From contig DBFNRV010000078.1 of NCBI GenBank assembly GCA_048421225.1, positions 1 to 28,660 on the forward strand: DNA of 28,660 nt. Direction: 5' to 3'. Below are positions 13,547 through 21,232 of this stretch, in pieces (within the stretch, counting starts at the first letter, position 1; each line of letters starts with the position of its first letter). The notes under the pieces were generated by a model. It searched no databases, was not told the origin of the DNA, and was given only the letters and a program-made list of their open reading frames with translations. This DNA is from UMGS946 sp048421225 (GTDB taxonomy: Bacteria > Bacillota > Clostridia > Christensenellales > CAG-138). A program made the translations under genes and the position numbers.

Positions 13547-13943
13547 CCGTAATTTAAAGACTTTTTTAAATAGTTTTAAGTACTTTCTTCATTATTAAAA
13601 CAGAGTTAAAAACAATTTTTTATTGATTTAATGATAAAGATTGCTTTATAACTTCTTATTAGTGTTTGTAGGTAATCACCGAAGGTGACTTGAAATGAAG
13701 CTTTACCGCAGACGTCTTTGTTTCTTCTTAGTTAATTAATAGAGTGGCTCTAGAGAGTTGGACCCGTTTCGACGCATAAAATGTTGTATAAATAGCGCTT
13801 TTTAAAAGTTCAATTCCACTCTCTCGTTTTCTTTTCAATATCATAAATTTTCGAACAGGAAGCGCGGCCTAATTACGAAAAATGACTTGCTGAGAAGCAT
13901 CCCATACCCCCTCTACGTTTTGAAAATAGTCGTCAATGTGAAG
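13547..13943. other. AT-rich intergenic region without a gene
   Basis: No coding frame of note. Visible structures are a small hairpin TCACC-GAA-GGTGA near 13676-13688 and a weak long-range pairing between GAGAGTTGGA (about 13754-13763) and TCCACTCTC (about 13816-13824) followed by T-rich sequence. I assign no function. Confidence 0.4.
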
Positions 13944-13972
13944 TTGCATAATGAAGTAAAATATGGTATAAT
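13944..13972 (+). promoter_or_regulatory. Plus-strand promoter in the tRNA-pgk gap
   Basis: TTGCAT (13944-13949), 17 bases, TATAAT (13967-13972) with an extended TGG before the -10. It would direct transcription into a stretch without an intact gene. Confidence 0.65.
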
Positions 13973-13979
13973 TAAGCAA

Positions 13980-14200
13980 TAAATAGTAGCTATGTTGTTG
14001 TTACATTTTAATTATGTAAGGAGACCGACTATGAAAAGTCAAGGTAAAAACGAGTACGGGTAAAAAAGGAAAAGAGAGTAAGGCAAGTAAACCGGCTGGT
14101 TTGGAAAGAATTGGAAATGGCTCGATGCTTAGGGAAGGCCTAAAGCAATGTTGTTAGGCAATAAAACGAAGATCCCCCGAAAGAGCTTATGGGGGGAGAA
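13980..14200 (+). other. Structured short transcript or decayed small gene
   Basis: Downstream of the 13944 promoter, AAGGAG precedes ATG 14031, which reads only MKSQGKNEYG before a stop. One base out of frame the sequence continues KTSTGKKGKESKASKPAGLE and RIGNGSMLREGLKQCC to a stop near 14156, which may be a frameshifted Lys-rich mini-gene. Two hairpins follow: GCCTAA/TTAGGC (14138-14159) and TCCCCC/GGGGGA (14173-14197). It could be a small RNA, a leader peptide, or the wreck of a small gene. I do not recognise any known RNA family here. Confidence 0.35.
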
Positions 14201-14283
14201 TAGCCAGAGCACAGTAATTAATATTTCCACTGGTCGACCTTGAAGCTTAATAGTCAACAAACGTGGAATTATTCCTTGCAACA

Positions 14284-14908
14284 TTATGAGTAGCGTTTAT
14301 TAAGGCGTAACGAAGCATAGAAGAACTGCATTTTAGACATCCTGGTACTGCGGGCTAAAAAATTGCCGGATTTGATAACAGCGGAATCAAGACCGGCATT
14401 GACAAGCGGCTCACATGAACCCGCGAACCTTGAAAAATCACCGATAGAGAGAAAATCATGACGCCATTGATGAACCCAATACTTTAGACGGCCATGATGG
14501 GGGATTCCAACGGATCTTGCCCCCAAAGCCAGGACGAGAACATCGCACTGCTGTAAGAACAGATAATCATTCATCGCCAAGGCCTTGACAAGAATGAAAG
14601 GATTCACCTTGCCCGTCTTAGTTTTACGGATGACGGAGCGGCTCAGAAAGGCCGGTTGCATAAAATTGATTACAGAAAGCCGATAACCCTTGTTGAAGAG
14701 GGAGAAGATCAGGTTTTCGGCGTAGTGAACCGTGGATTCCATGCCGATAACCAGATTATCCTTTGGAAACAATACATGTTCGTTCTAAAACAACGAAAAT
14801 CCCGCATATCGTTGCTGGAAGAGCAAGGTGAAAAAAGGCTCCGCCGTATTTGTTTATGGCTGCGGCAGTGTGGGTGTTCTTGCCAATGTCGACGCTGCGG
14901 TAAATCAT
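14284..14908 (-). pseudogene. Decayed IS110-family transposase
   Basis: Minus-strand remnant in at least two frames. The N-terminus from ATG 14908 reads MIYRSVDIGKNTHTAAAINK, the usual first catalytic-Asp motif. After a frameshift near 14770 it continues FPKDNLVIGMESTVHYAENL. The third catalytic motif is KTGKVNPF where active members have KTDKVDAF, so two of the four DEDD acids are gone. About 150 residues of the middle are missing before FLSIGDFSRF...AGLDSAVIKSGNF. The end is scrambled. This copy cannot be active. It belongs to the same family as the fragment at the left window edge, but the C-terminal motifs differ enough that they are not recent copies. Confidence 0.85.
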
Positions 14909-15110
14909 GATTAGAAATACCTCATATACGGTATTTTCTGCGCCGTGTTCCACTTGGTTCTACCCATGTAGCCTTGCGCGAAATTGTAGCTTGACAGCTT
15001 ATCCAACCAATTAACAATCGGGATAGAGCTGTGGCGGCAAACTCCTGTGAGTAGTCTTTTACAGGTCTATAAGCTGTTCACGGCATCTGCCTCACTGTAG
15101 CAAAATCTTT
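14909..15110 (-). ncRNA. Probable bridge-RNA (guide RNA) region of the IS110 relic
   Basis: The 200 bases upstream of the transposase start are strongly structured. ACAGCTTAT (14994-15002) and ATAAGCTGT (15069-15077) form a perfect 9-bp stem enclosing 66 bases, which contain an inner CCTGT/ACAGG stem (15044-15048 and 15061-15065). IS110 elements encode a bridge RNA in the non-coding end upstream of the transposase gene; it pairs with donor and target DNA. Position and structure fit that role. No active transposase in this copy could use it, but an intact relative could. Confidence 0.5.
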
Positions 15111-15175
15111 GATTTGAAAGGAGTGTGTGGTTACACGCGGTTTATGCCTGTGTATATCATACAAAAATCATTATA

Positions 15176-16363
15176 ATGGCAAAGCTGACAGTAAAGGATC
15201 TCGACGTTAAGTCAAAGCGCGTCCTCGTGCGCGTGGACTTTAACGTTCCTATTGACGACAACAATGAAATAACGGATGATAACCGCATTGTTTCATCCCT
15301 GCCTACGATTAAATACTTAATTAATGAAGGAGCAAAGGTTATACTCTGCTCTCATCTTGGCAGGCCCAAGGGCAAGTTTGATGAAAAGTACTCCCTTTCG
15401 CCCGTTGCGAAACGACTTGCCGAACTGCTTCCGGATACCCGTGTCGAGTTCGCGCACGACGTTATAGGACCCGACGCTCAGGAAAAGGCTTCGTCCCTCA
15501 AGGACGGAGAGGTTCTCCTGCTTGAAAACGTTCGTTTTCATAAGGAGGAAACCGATAACGACGAGGAGTTCGCAAAGAAACTCGCTTCCTTTGCAGACAT
15601 TTTCGTTTCAGACGCATTCGGTTCAGTACACAGGGCGCATGCTTCAACCGCCGGCGTGGCAAAGTTTTTGCCTGCTGCCGCCGGATTTTTGATTGAAAAG
15701 GAACTCAGGTTCCTGTACGGAGCGCTTGAGAACCCTAAGCGGCCTTTTGTCGCAATCATGGGCGGCGCGAAAGTGGCTGACAAGATAGGAGTAATCCGAA
15801 ACCTTCTAAAAAAATGCGACGCCATACTCATTGGCGGAGGAATGGCCTACACATTTTTTAAGGCCCTTGGATACGAAATAGGCAATTCGCTCCTTGATAA
15901 TGACAGCGTGGGCTTGGCGGCCGATTTAATGAAGGAGGCAGAGGAACGTGGAGTAAAGATGCTTCTCCCCGTTGATACCGTTGCCGCAAAGGAGTATTCG
16001 GCCGACGCGGAGCATAAGACCGTACCCAGCGACTCAATTCCCGCGGGGTGGGAAGGCCTTGATATAGGGGTAAAAACACAGGAGGTGTATGCCCGTGAGA
16101 TAATATCCGCAAAAACCGTTGTCTGGAATGGACCAATGGGCGTATTCGAATTTCCCGCGTTTGAAAACGGTACCGCCGCCGTCGCGCTTGCATGCGCGGC
16201 ATGCAAAGGCGTTACGATAATTGGTGGTGGGGATTCCGCCGCCGCGGTAAAGAAACTGGGGCTAGCTGAAAAGATAACCCATGTATCCACAGGCGGCGGC
16301 GCCTCGCTTGAGCTTCTGGAGGGCAGGGAACTCCCCGGTATCACAGTTCTTAACGATAAGTAA
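15176..16363 (+). CDS. pgk: Phosphoglycerate kinase
   Basis: Cytosolic glycolytic enzyme that makes ATP and 3-phosphoglycerate from 1,3-bisphosphoglycerate and ADP. The 395-residue product has VRVDFNVPI, SHLGRPKGK, LENVRFHKEE, MGGAKVADKIGVI, WNGPMGVFEF and GGGDSAAAVKKLG, all family signatures of substrate and nucleotide binding. I start at ATG 15176 because MAKLTVKDLDV is the normal N-terminus. However, no ribosome site lies next to it; the only good one (AAAGGAG, 15117-15123) is about 52 bases upstream, and a GTG at 15125 would add 17 atypical residues. The IS110 relic ends just upstream, so the native leader may have been altered. It is the first gene of a pgk-tpiA-gpmI operon. Confidence 0.96.
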   Translation: MAKLTVKDLDVKSKRVLVRVDFNVPIDDNNEITDDNRIVSSLPTIKYLINEGAKVILCSHLGRPKGKFDEKYSLSPVAKRLAELLPDTRVEFAHDVIGPDAQEKASSLKDGEVLLLENVRFHKEETDNDEEFAKKLASFADIFVSDAFGSVHRAHASTAGVAKFLPAAAGFLIEKELRFLYGALENPKRPFVAIMGGAKVADKIGVIRNLLKKCDAILIGGGMAYTFFKALGYEIGNSLLDNDSVGLAADLMKEAEERGVKMLLPVDTVAAKEYSADAEHKTVPSDSIPAGWEGLDIGVKTQEVYAREIISAKTVVWNGPMGVFEFPAFENGTAAVALACAACKGVTIIGGGDSAAAVKKLGLAEKITHVSTGGGASLELLEGRELPGITVLNDK

Positions 16364-16374
16364 GGAGCAAAGAG

Positions 16375-17145
16375 ATGAAAAGAAAACCTATTATTGCAGG
16401 CAACTGGAAGATGAATATGACCCCGAGCGAGGCTGTTAAGCTTGTTAAGGAGCTCATGCCGCTTGTAAAGGATGCGGACTGCGACGTTGTCATTTGTCCC
16501 CCATTTGTTGATATTCCCGCGGTTTGCGAAATATTGGAAAATACAAATATAAAGGTTGGCGCACAAAACGCCCATTGGGCAGCAAACGGCGCCTTTACCG
16601 GAGAGATAAGCGCGGCTATGCTTTCAGAACTGAATGTAAAATACGCTATAATAGGGCATAGCGAGCGCCGGCAATACTTCGGCGAAACGGACGATACTGT
16701 CAGTTCTCGCGCAAAAGCAGTAATTTCGCAGGGCATTATTCCGATAATATGCGTGGGAGAAAGTCACGGGCAGCGTGAGGCCCAGGAAACCGACGCCGTA
16801 TTGTCAAAACAAATAACCGCGGCTTTTAATGGGATCCCCGCTTCCGACGTCCCCCACTGCGTAATAGCCTATGAGCCTATTTGGGCGATAGGTACCGGCA
16901 GGACCGCAACAGAGGCCATGGCAAACGAAACCATAGGAATGATCAGGTCGCTGATACGCAACCTATATAGCGATGAGGTAGCAGAAAGCCTCCGTATACA
17001 ATATGGAGGAAGCATGAACGCGCGCAATGCCAAGCCGCTCATGGCAATGCCTGAAATAGACGGAGGTCTTATCGGCGGCGCCAGCTTAAAGGCATTCGAT
17101 TTTTCCGAGATAGTAAAAGCCGCGCATTCAGAAAATACGATATGA
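16375..17145 (+). CDS. tpiA: Triosephosphate isomerase
   Basis: A 256-residue TIM-barrel enzyme interconverting dihydroxyacetone phosphate and glyceraldehyde 3-phosphate. Visible signatures are GNWKMN with the active-site Lys12, IIGHSERRQYFGE with the electrophilic His, AYEPIWAIGTGRTAT with the catalytic Glu and the flexible phosphate-gripping loop, and QYGGSMNA near the end. Length and N-terminus are standard. The gene follows pgk by 11 bases with AAGGAGC upstream of the ATG and precedes gpmI by 7 bases, so it is certainly in the same operon. Confidence 0.97.
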   Translation: MKRKPIIAGNWKMNMTPSEAVKLVKELMPLVKDADCDVVICPPFVDIPAVCEILENTNIKVGAQNAHWAANGAFTGEISAAMLSELNVKYAIIGHSERRQYFGETDDTVSSRAKAVISQGIIPIICVGESHGQREAQETDAVLSKQITAAFNGIPASDVPHCVIAYEPIWAIGTGRTATEAMANETIGMIRSLIRNLYSDEVAESLRIQYGGSMNARNAKPLMAMPEIDGGLIGGASLKAFDFSEIVKAAHSENTI

Positions 17146-17152
17146 GGTATAT

Positions 17153-18703
17153 ATGAAACCATTGACAGCACTTATAATCCTCGACGGCTTTGGATACTCA
17201 AAATCGATTGAGGGAAACGCCATCAGGGAAGCTGGAATCCCCTATATACGCTCCCTAAAGGCCCGATACCCTCATACTACAATTATGGCCTCGGGCCTAG
17301 CGGTAGGGCTTCCGGATGGGCAGATGGGGAACTCCGAGGTGGGCCATCTGAATATTGGGGCTGGCAGAGTTATAAAGCAGGAATTAGTCAGGATAAACGA
17401 TGCCGTTATCGATGGAAGCTTTTACGAGAACCAAGCCTTTTTAGGCGCTGTTGACAACTGTAAAAGACATAACTCCGCGCTGCATCTAATGGGCCTGTGC
17501 TCGGACGGAGGAGTTCATAGCCACTTAAATCACCTGTATGCGCTGCTTGACCTGGCTAAATCAAACGGTCTTGACAAAATATATATACACTGTTTTATGG
17601 ACGGCCGCGACGTGCCCCCAGACAGTGGGATTAGGTTTATCGGGGAACTTCAGTCAAAGCTTGCTCAGCTCAAATGCGGCCGTATAGCCACCGTTATGGG
17701 CCGGTACTACGCTATGGACCGCGATCATCGTTATGAGCGTGTGGAGAAGGCGTATAATGCCATCGTTTACGGTGAAGGGCTGCATTCATCCTCCCCCTAC
17801 GAAGCCGTCAAGGCCTCATACGAGGCAGGAATTACCGATGAATTTATAGTGCCTGTAGTCATAGATGGGGATCGCCAAACCAGCATACGGACAAATGACA
17901 GCGTAATCTTTTTCAATTTCCGCCCGGATAGGGCGCGTGAACTTACCCGAGCGCTGCTGTTTGAGGAATTTGAAGGTTTTAACAGAAGGGCTAGCCTGCT
18001 TCCCCTGTTTTTTGTGTCCATGACGCAATATGATAAGGAGTTCGAGGGAAAACTTCATATAGCGTTTGGGCCTGAGGGCATTGAAAATACTTTTGGCGAG
18101 TACATTTCAAAAGCGGGGCTTACGCAGCTTAGAATTGCGGAAACCGAAAAATACGCGCATGTAACCTTTTTCTTCAATGGCGGCGTAGAAGCGCTTAATC
18201 CAGGCGAGGATCGCGTGCTCATATCCTCTCCAAAGGTATCCACCTATGACCTGGCTCCGGCGATGAGCGCGTATGAGGTCGCGGACGAGGCTGTGAGACG
18301 CGTTAAGAGCGGGCTTTATGACGTTATGATATTGAACTTCGCCAACCCTGACATGGTGGGCCACACCGGCGTTATGGCAGCGGCCGTCGAAGCGGTAAGA
18401 ACGGTTGACGAATGCGTTAAGCGCGTTGTCGGCTCTATATTGGAAAACGGGGGCTGCGCTATTATAACGGCTGACCACGGAAACAGCGAAATGATGACCG
18501 ATCCGGATACAGGAGTCCCCTTTACAGCGCATACCACCTCCCCTGTCCCCCTAATCCTGGCCGCTCCCGCTATGAAAAACGCGACCTTGAGAAATGGCGG
18601 AAGCTTATGCGACATAGCGCCCACAATGCTTCAAATAATAGGATTGGAGCAACCTGTAGAAATGACCGGAAAGAGCCTTATAGCTGATAAAGGAAATCTG
18701 TAA
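17153..18703 (+). CDS. gpmI: Phosphoglycerate mutase, 2,3-bisphosphoglycerate-independent
   Basis: A 516-residue Mn-dependent mutase converting 3- to 2-phosphoglycerate. The alkaline-phosphatase-like fold is shown by LIILDGFG (metal Asp11), QMGNSEVGHLNIGAGR with the phospho-acceptor Ser, HCFMDGRDVPP, MGRYYAMDRDHRYER, and the metal-binding ADHGNSEMM and AHTTSPVPLIL blocks. It is the third gene of the glycolytic operon. Its ATG follows GAGG by about 6 bases. In many Firmicutes the same cluster continues with enolase and begins with gap; neither is present here. A terminator lies 43 bases after the stop. Confidence 0.97.
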   Translation: MKPLTALIILDGFGYSKSIEGNAIREAGIPYIRSLKARYPHTTIMASGLAVGLPDGQMGNSEVGHLNIGAGRVIKQELVRINDAVIDGSFYENQAFLGAVDNCKRHNSALHLMGLCSDGGVHSHLNHLYALLDLAKSNGLDKIYIHCFMDGRDVPPDSGIRFIGELQSKLAQLKCGRIATVMGRYYAMDRDHRYERVEKAYNAIVYGEGLHSSSPYEAVKASYEAGITDEFIVPVVIDGDRQTSIRTNDSVIFFNFRPDRARELTRALLFEEFEGFNRRASLLPLFFVSMTQYDKEFEGKLHIAFGPEGIENTFGEYISKAGLTQLRIAETEKYAHVTFFFNGGVEALNPGEDRVLISSPKVSTYDLAPAMSAYEVADEAVRRVKSGLYDVMILNFANPDMVGHTGVMAAAVEAVRTVDECVKRVVGSILENGGCAIITADHGNSEMMTDPDTGVPFTAHTTSPVPLILAAPAMKNATLRNGGSLCDIAPTMLQIIGLEQPVEMTGKSLIADKGNL

Positions 18704-18745
18704 AGATTATTCTATTGCCGCCGGTTGTATATTCTGCTATACTTT

Positions 18746-18777
18746 AGCCGTACTTTCATGAAAAGGTACGGCTTTTA
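18746..18777 (+). terminator. Terminator of the pgk-tpiA-gpmI operon
   Basis: AGCCGTAC (18746-18753) pairs with GTACGGCT (18766-18773), with partial inner pairing of the loop, followed by TTTAT. The T-run is short but the position is right. Confidence 0.7.
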
Positions 18778-18805
18778 TGTTAAATTATTTAGGGAGAGAT
18801 GCTTT

Positions 18806-19570
18806 TTGAAACGCGTTATCGCTTTACTAACAATAATTGGCCTTGCATTGTCCTTGATCTCGTGCGGCAATGATCAGCCCTCTTCGCTGATATCGGAACA
18901 GAATGGTGAAAAACCGTTTGAAACCGCCTCTGAGACTTTACCTGAAGCTACGGAAAACAGCGAGTACGGATCCAATGCTACCGTAAGCGTATTAAATTCC
19001 GTCGCATATCTTTTTGGTGATGCAAACATCCTATATGGCGCTGTAGAGTACAGAAATGACGGAAACTGTCCTGTCGTGCTGTCCAGCGCAAAATTTGTCT
19101 TTGAATCCGGCTCATACAGCCTTGATCAAGAGTTTACGCCAATGCTGTGTCAATATGACGTATTATATCCTGGCGACACGTCATATGTAACCTACTGGGG
19201 TACTCCTGATGAGGATGCAAAGTTTAAATCCGATATAGGCCTTACAGCCAGCCTGGAATGCGAAAAGGCCGCGGCTGACCGGATTGATCTTGAGGTTAGC
19301 GGACTTCTTGTCGCTGATAACTATCCCGGGTTCTCCACACTTTCGGGAACGGTAGAGAACAAAAGCGGGACGGACTGTAATCTTAACCTCGTTTACGCGG
19401 CCTTTTATGACGATTCCGGATCGCTTATAGGCGTCTGGCACTTTTCCGAGAACGCAACGTTAAAATCAGGCGTTGCTCATAGCTTTGTCGTCGATATGAC
19501 GGAGCTTGCTGTCGACGGTCTTTCAAGCAGGGCGTCAGCTATAAAGGCGTCGGGCTTTGGATTTAATTAG
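18806..19570 (+). CDS. Lipoprotein with FxLYD-like domain
   Basis: A lipoprotein precursor of about 254 residues. A basic start (LKRVIALLTIIGLALSL) leads to the lipobox LISC, so mature protein is lipid-anchored outside the membrane. A Ser/Glu-rich linker follows, then two beta-rich modules. The second (LSGTVENKSGTDCNLNLVYA...FYDDSGSLIGV) resembles the FxLYD domain of Gram-positive surface proteins. I start at TTG 18806 because AGGGAGAG lies 7 bases upstream and the signal peptide begins there; a longer frame from 18725 reads through the preceding terminator. The stop overlaps the spoIVA stop on the other strand by 4 bases. Function unknown. Confidence 0.82.
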   Translation: MKRVIALLTIIGLALSLISCGNDQPSSLISEQNGEKPFETASETLPEATENSEYGSNATVSVLNSVAYLFGDANILYGAVEYRNDGNCPVVLSSAKFVFESGSYSLDQEFTPMLCQYDVLYPGDTSYVTYWGTPDEDAKFKSDIGLTASLECEKAAADRIDLEVSGLLVADNYPGFSTLSGTVENKSGTDCNLNLVYAAFYDDSGSLIGVWHFSENATLKSGVAHSFVVDMTELAVDGLSSRASAIKASGFGFN

Positions 19571-21045
19571 AGCATTATGCATATAAGCCCGTTGCATCCG
19601 TCATTAACCATCCTCTGTATTGTGGATTGAAGCTTTTGCTTAACAGGATCCGGCATGCGGTTCACCTTTCCCGCCATTCCGTCCTTTACAAGGTCGTAAA
19701 GCGGCTTGCCGAATATGTTGGTGCTCCATATGCCTTCAGGATCCTTATCAAACGTATCCATTAGGTATTGCATAAATTCCTCCGACTGTTCTTCTGTGCC
19801 AACCAGAGGCGAAACCTCGGAATCTATATCAACCCTAATCAAATGCAGCCCTGATGCCCTTGCTCTCAGCTTTACGCCGAACCGTCCGCCCTGCTGAACG
19901 ATCTCTGGCTCGTCAAGAACCATATCGTCGGGTTCTGGAGGCACCATTCCGTATCCGGTCCGTGCCGCCTCTTCCAAGCCCGCCTTTATATGGTCGTATT
20001 CCTGTTTTGCTTTCGAGAATTCCTTAAGCGTAGATATTAGGTGATAATCGTCCTCTATCTCAATTCCGCATTGTTCTCCTAAAATTCTGTAGAACATGCC
20101 CTCGTCGGGGGAAAGCTCAAGACGTATGGTGCCGCTCCCCATTTCGATAGTTTCCAACTTGCAAGGCTTATAATCCTCTATGCCCTGTAAGGCGTCCCTC
20201 AGCACCGCATAGTCGCGCATCTTGGATAATTCGCCTATATTCTCGTTGACGGCCTTCAGCGCCCTCTGCGCAAGCCAATGCGATACCCCCAGCGCTCTCA
20301 GCCATGACGGGATATCTATCTGTATCATCTTTATCGGGAACTCCATGAGTATTCCCTCAAGTATTGAATTGGCCTGATCTACGCTCATGTTCAAAACATC
20401 CATCGGCACGACCGTGGCGTTATACCTTTCATGCATCGCTTCAGCAAGCATAGCGGTTTCGTCCGCTTCCGGATGAATGCTGTTAAGAATTACGATGAAC
20501 GGCTTGCCCTGAGCCTGAAGTTCGCTTACAACGCGCTCCTCGGAGCTTACATATGCTTCCCTCTCAATGCCAGTTATGCTTCCGTCTGTAGTCATTACCA
20601 GGCCAATCGTGGAATGCTCCGTAATAACCTTCCTGGTTCCTATCTCGGCGGCTTCCTCGAACGGGATATCGTAATCGAACCACGGCGTTCTAACCATGCG
20701 AGGCACGTCGGCCTCGGTGTGCCCTATCGCCCCATCTACCATATAGCCAACACAGTCTACCATTCTGATTCGAAACCCGATCTTCTCGTCCAGAGTAAGC
20801 TCAACAGCATCATTTGGAACAAACTTCGGCTGGGTCGTCATTATCGTCTTACCGGACCCGCTTTGCGGCAGTTCGTCGATCAAGCGTTCCTTAACATGCT
20901 CGTTTTCCACATTTGGTACGACAAGCAGATCCATGAAGCGCTTAATAAACGTCGACTTTCCCGTCCTAACAGGGCCCACCACGCCCATGTATATATCTCC
21001 CTGTGTCCTTTGAGCAATATCCTTGTAAAGCTCCGATCTATCCAT
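19567..21045 (-). CDS. spoIVA: Stage IV sporulation protein A
   Basis: A 492-residue ATPase that polymerises on the forespore surface and forms the base of the spore coat; it also affects cortex formation. The P-loop GPVRTGKST (24-32) sits in the conserved IYMGVVGPVRTGKSTFIKRF region. SGSGKTIMTTQPKFVPN, VDCVGYMVDGA and the C-terminus NDGCNGLICIML are hallmarks. ATG 21045 has GGGAGG about 7 bases upstream; an in-frame ATG at 21078 lacks such a site. This gene shows the host is an endospore former. In Bacillus it is driven by sigma-E in the mother cell; I could not identify a convincing sigma-E promoter by eye. Confidence 0.97.
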   Translation of the reverse strand: MDRSELYKDIAQRTQGDIYMGVVGPVRTGKSTFIKRFMDLLVVPNVENEHVKERLIDELPQSGSGKTIMTTQPKFVPNDAVELTLDEKIGFRIRMVDCVGYMVDGAIGHTEADVPRMVRTPWFDYDIPFEEAAEIGTRKVITEHSTIGLVMTTDGSITGIEREAYVSSEERVVSELQAQGKPFIVILNSIHPEADETAMLAEAMHERYNATVVPMDVLNMSVDQANSILEGILMEFPIKMIQIDIPSWLRALGVSHWLAQRALKAVNENIGELSKMRDYAVLRDALQGIEDYKPCKLETIEMGSGTIRLELSPDEGMFYRILGEQCGIEIEDDYHLISTLKEFSKAKQEYDHIKAGLEEAARTGYGMVPPEPDDMVLDEPEIVQQGGRFGVKLRARASGLHLIRVDIDSEVSPLVGTEEQSEEFMQYLMDTFDKDPEGIWSTNIFGKPLYDLVKDGMAGKVNRMPDPVKQKLQSTIQRMVNDGCNGLICIML

Positions 21046-21144
21046 TTTATTACCTCCCGACATGCACTTTGTCCGCATATTCGCTAGATATATATGTCTG
21101 TTGAGTTTCCAGTAGTACTAACACACCCTCTATTGTTTGAAATT

Positions 21145-21189
21145 AACGCTTCTCATTAGCGTTGACATGCCATATACATATGTTATAAT
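21145..21189 (+). promoter_or_regulatory. Promoter and operator-like palindrome of the feo operon
   Basis: TTGACA (21162-21167), 16 bases, TATAAT (21184-21189) with an extended TGT. An inverted repeat AACGCT-N7-AGCGTT (21145-21150 and 21158-21163) overlaps the -35 box, a position suited to a repressor. It does not clearly match Fur, DtxR or MntR consensus sites that I know. Confidence 0.7.
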
Positions 21190-21232
21190 TTAATTAAGTT
21201 ATTTACTGCTAACTCTATTTAATGGGGAAACT

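Noticed and set aside
14656..14910. Plus-strand open frame opposite the IS110 relic
   Set aside because: It is antisense to recognisable transposase motifs and has no ribosome site.
15125..15175. GTG start adding 17 residues to Pgk
   Set aside because: The added residues match no Pgk N-terminus and the ribosome site is only 1 base away. Kept as a possibility only, because the normal start lacks a site.
21046..21130. Sigma-E promoter for spoIVA
   Set aside because: Expected from Bacillus biology, but no convincing -35/-10 pair was visible in this region.
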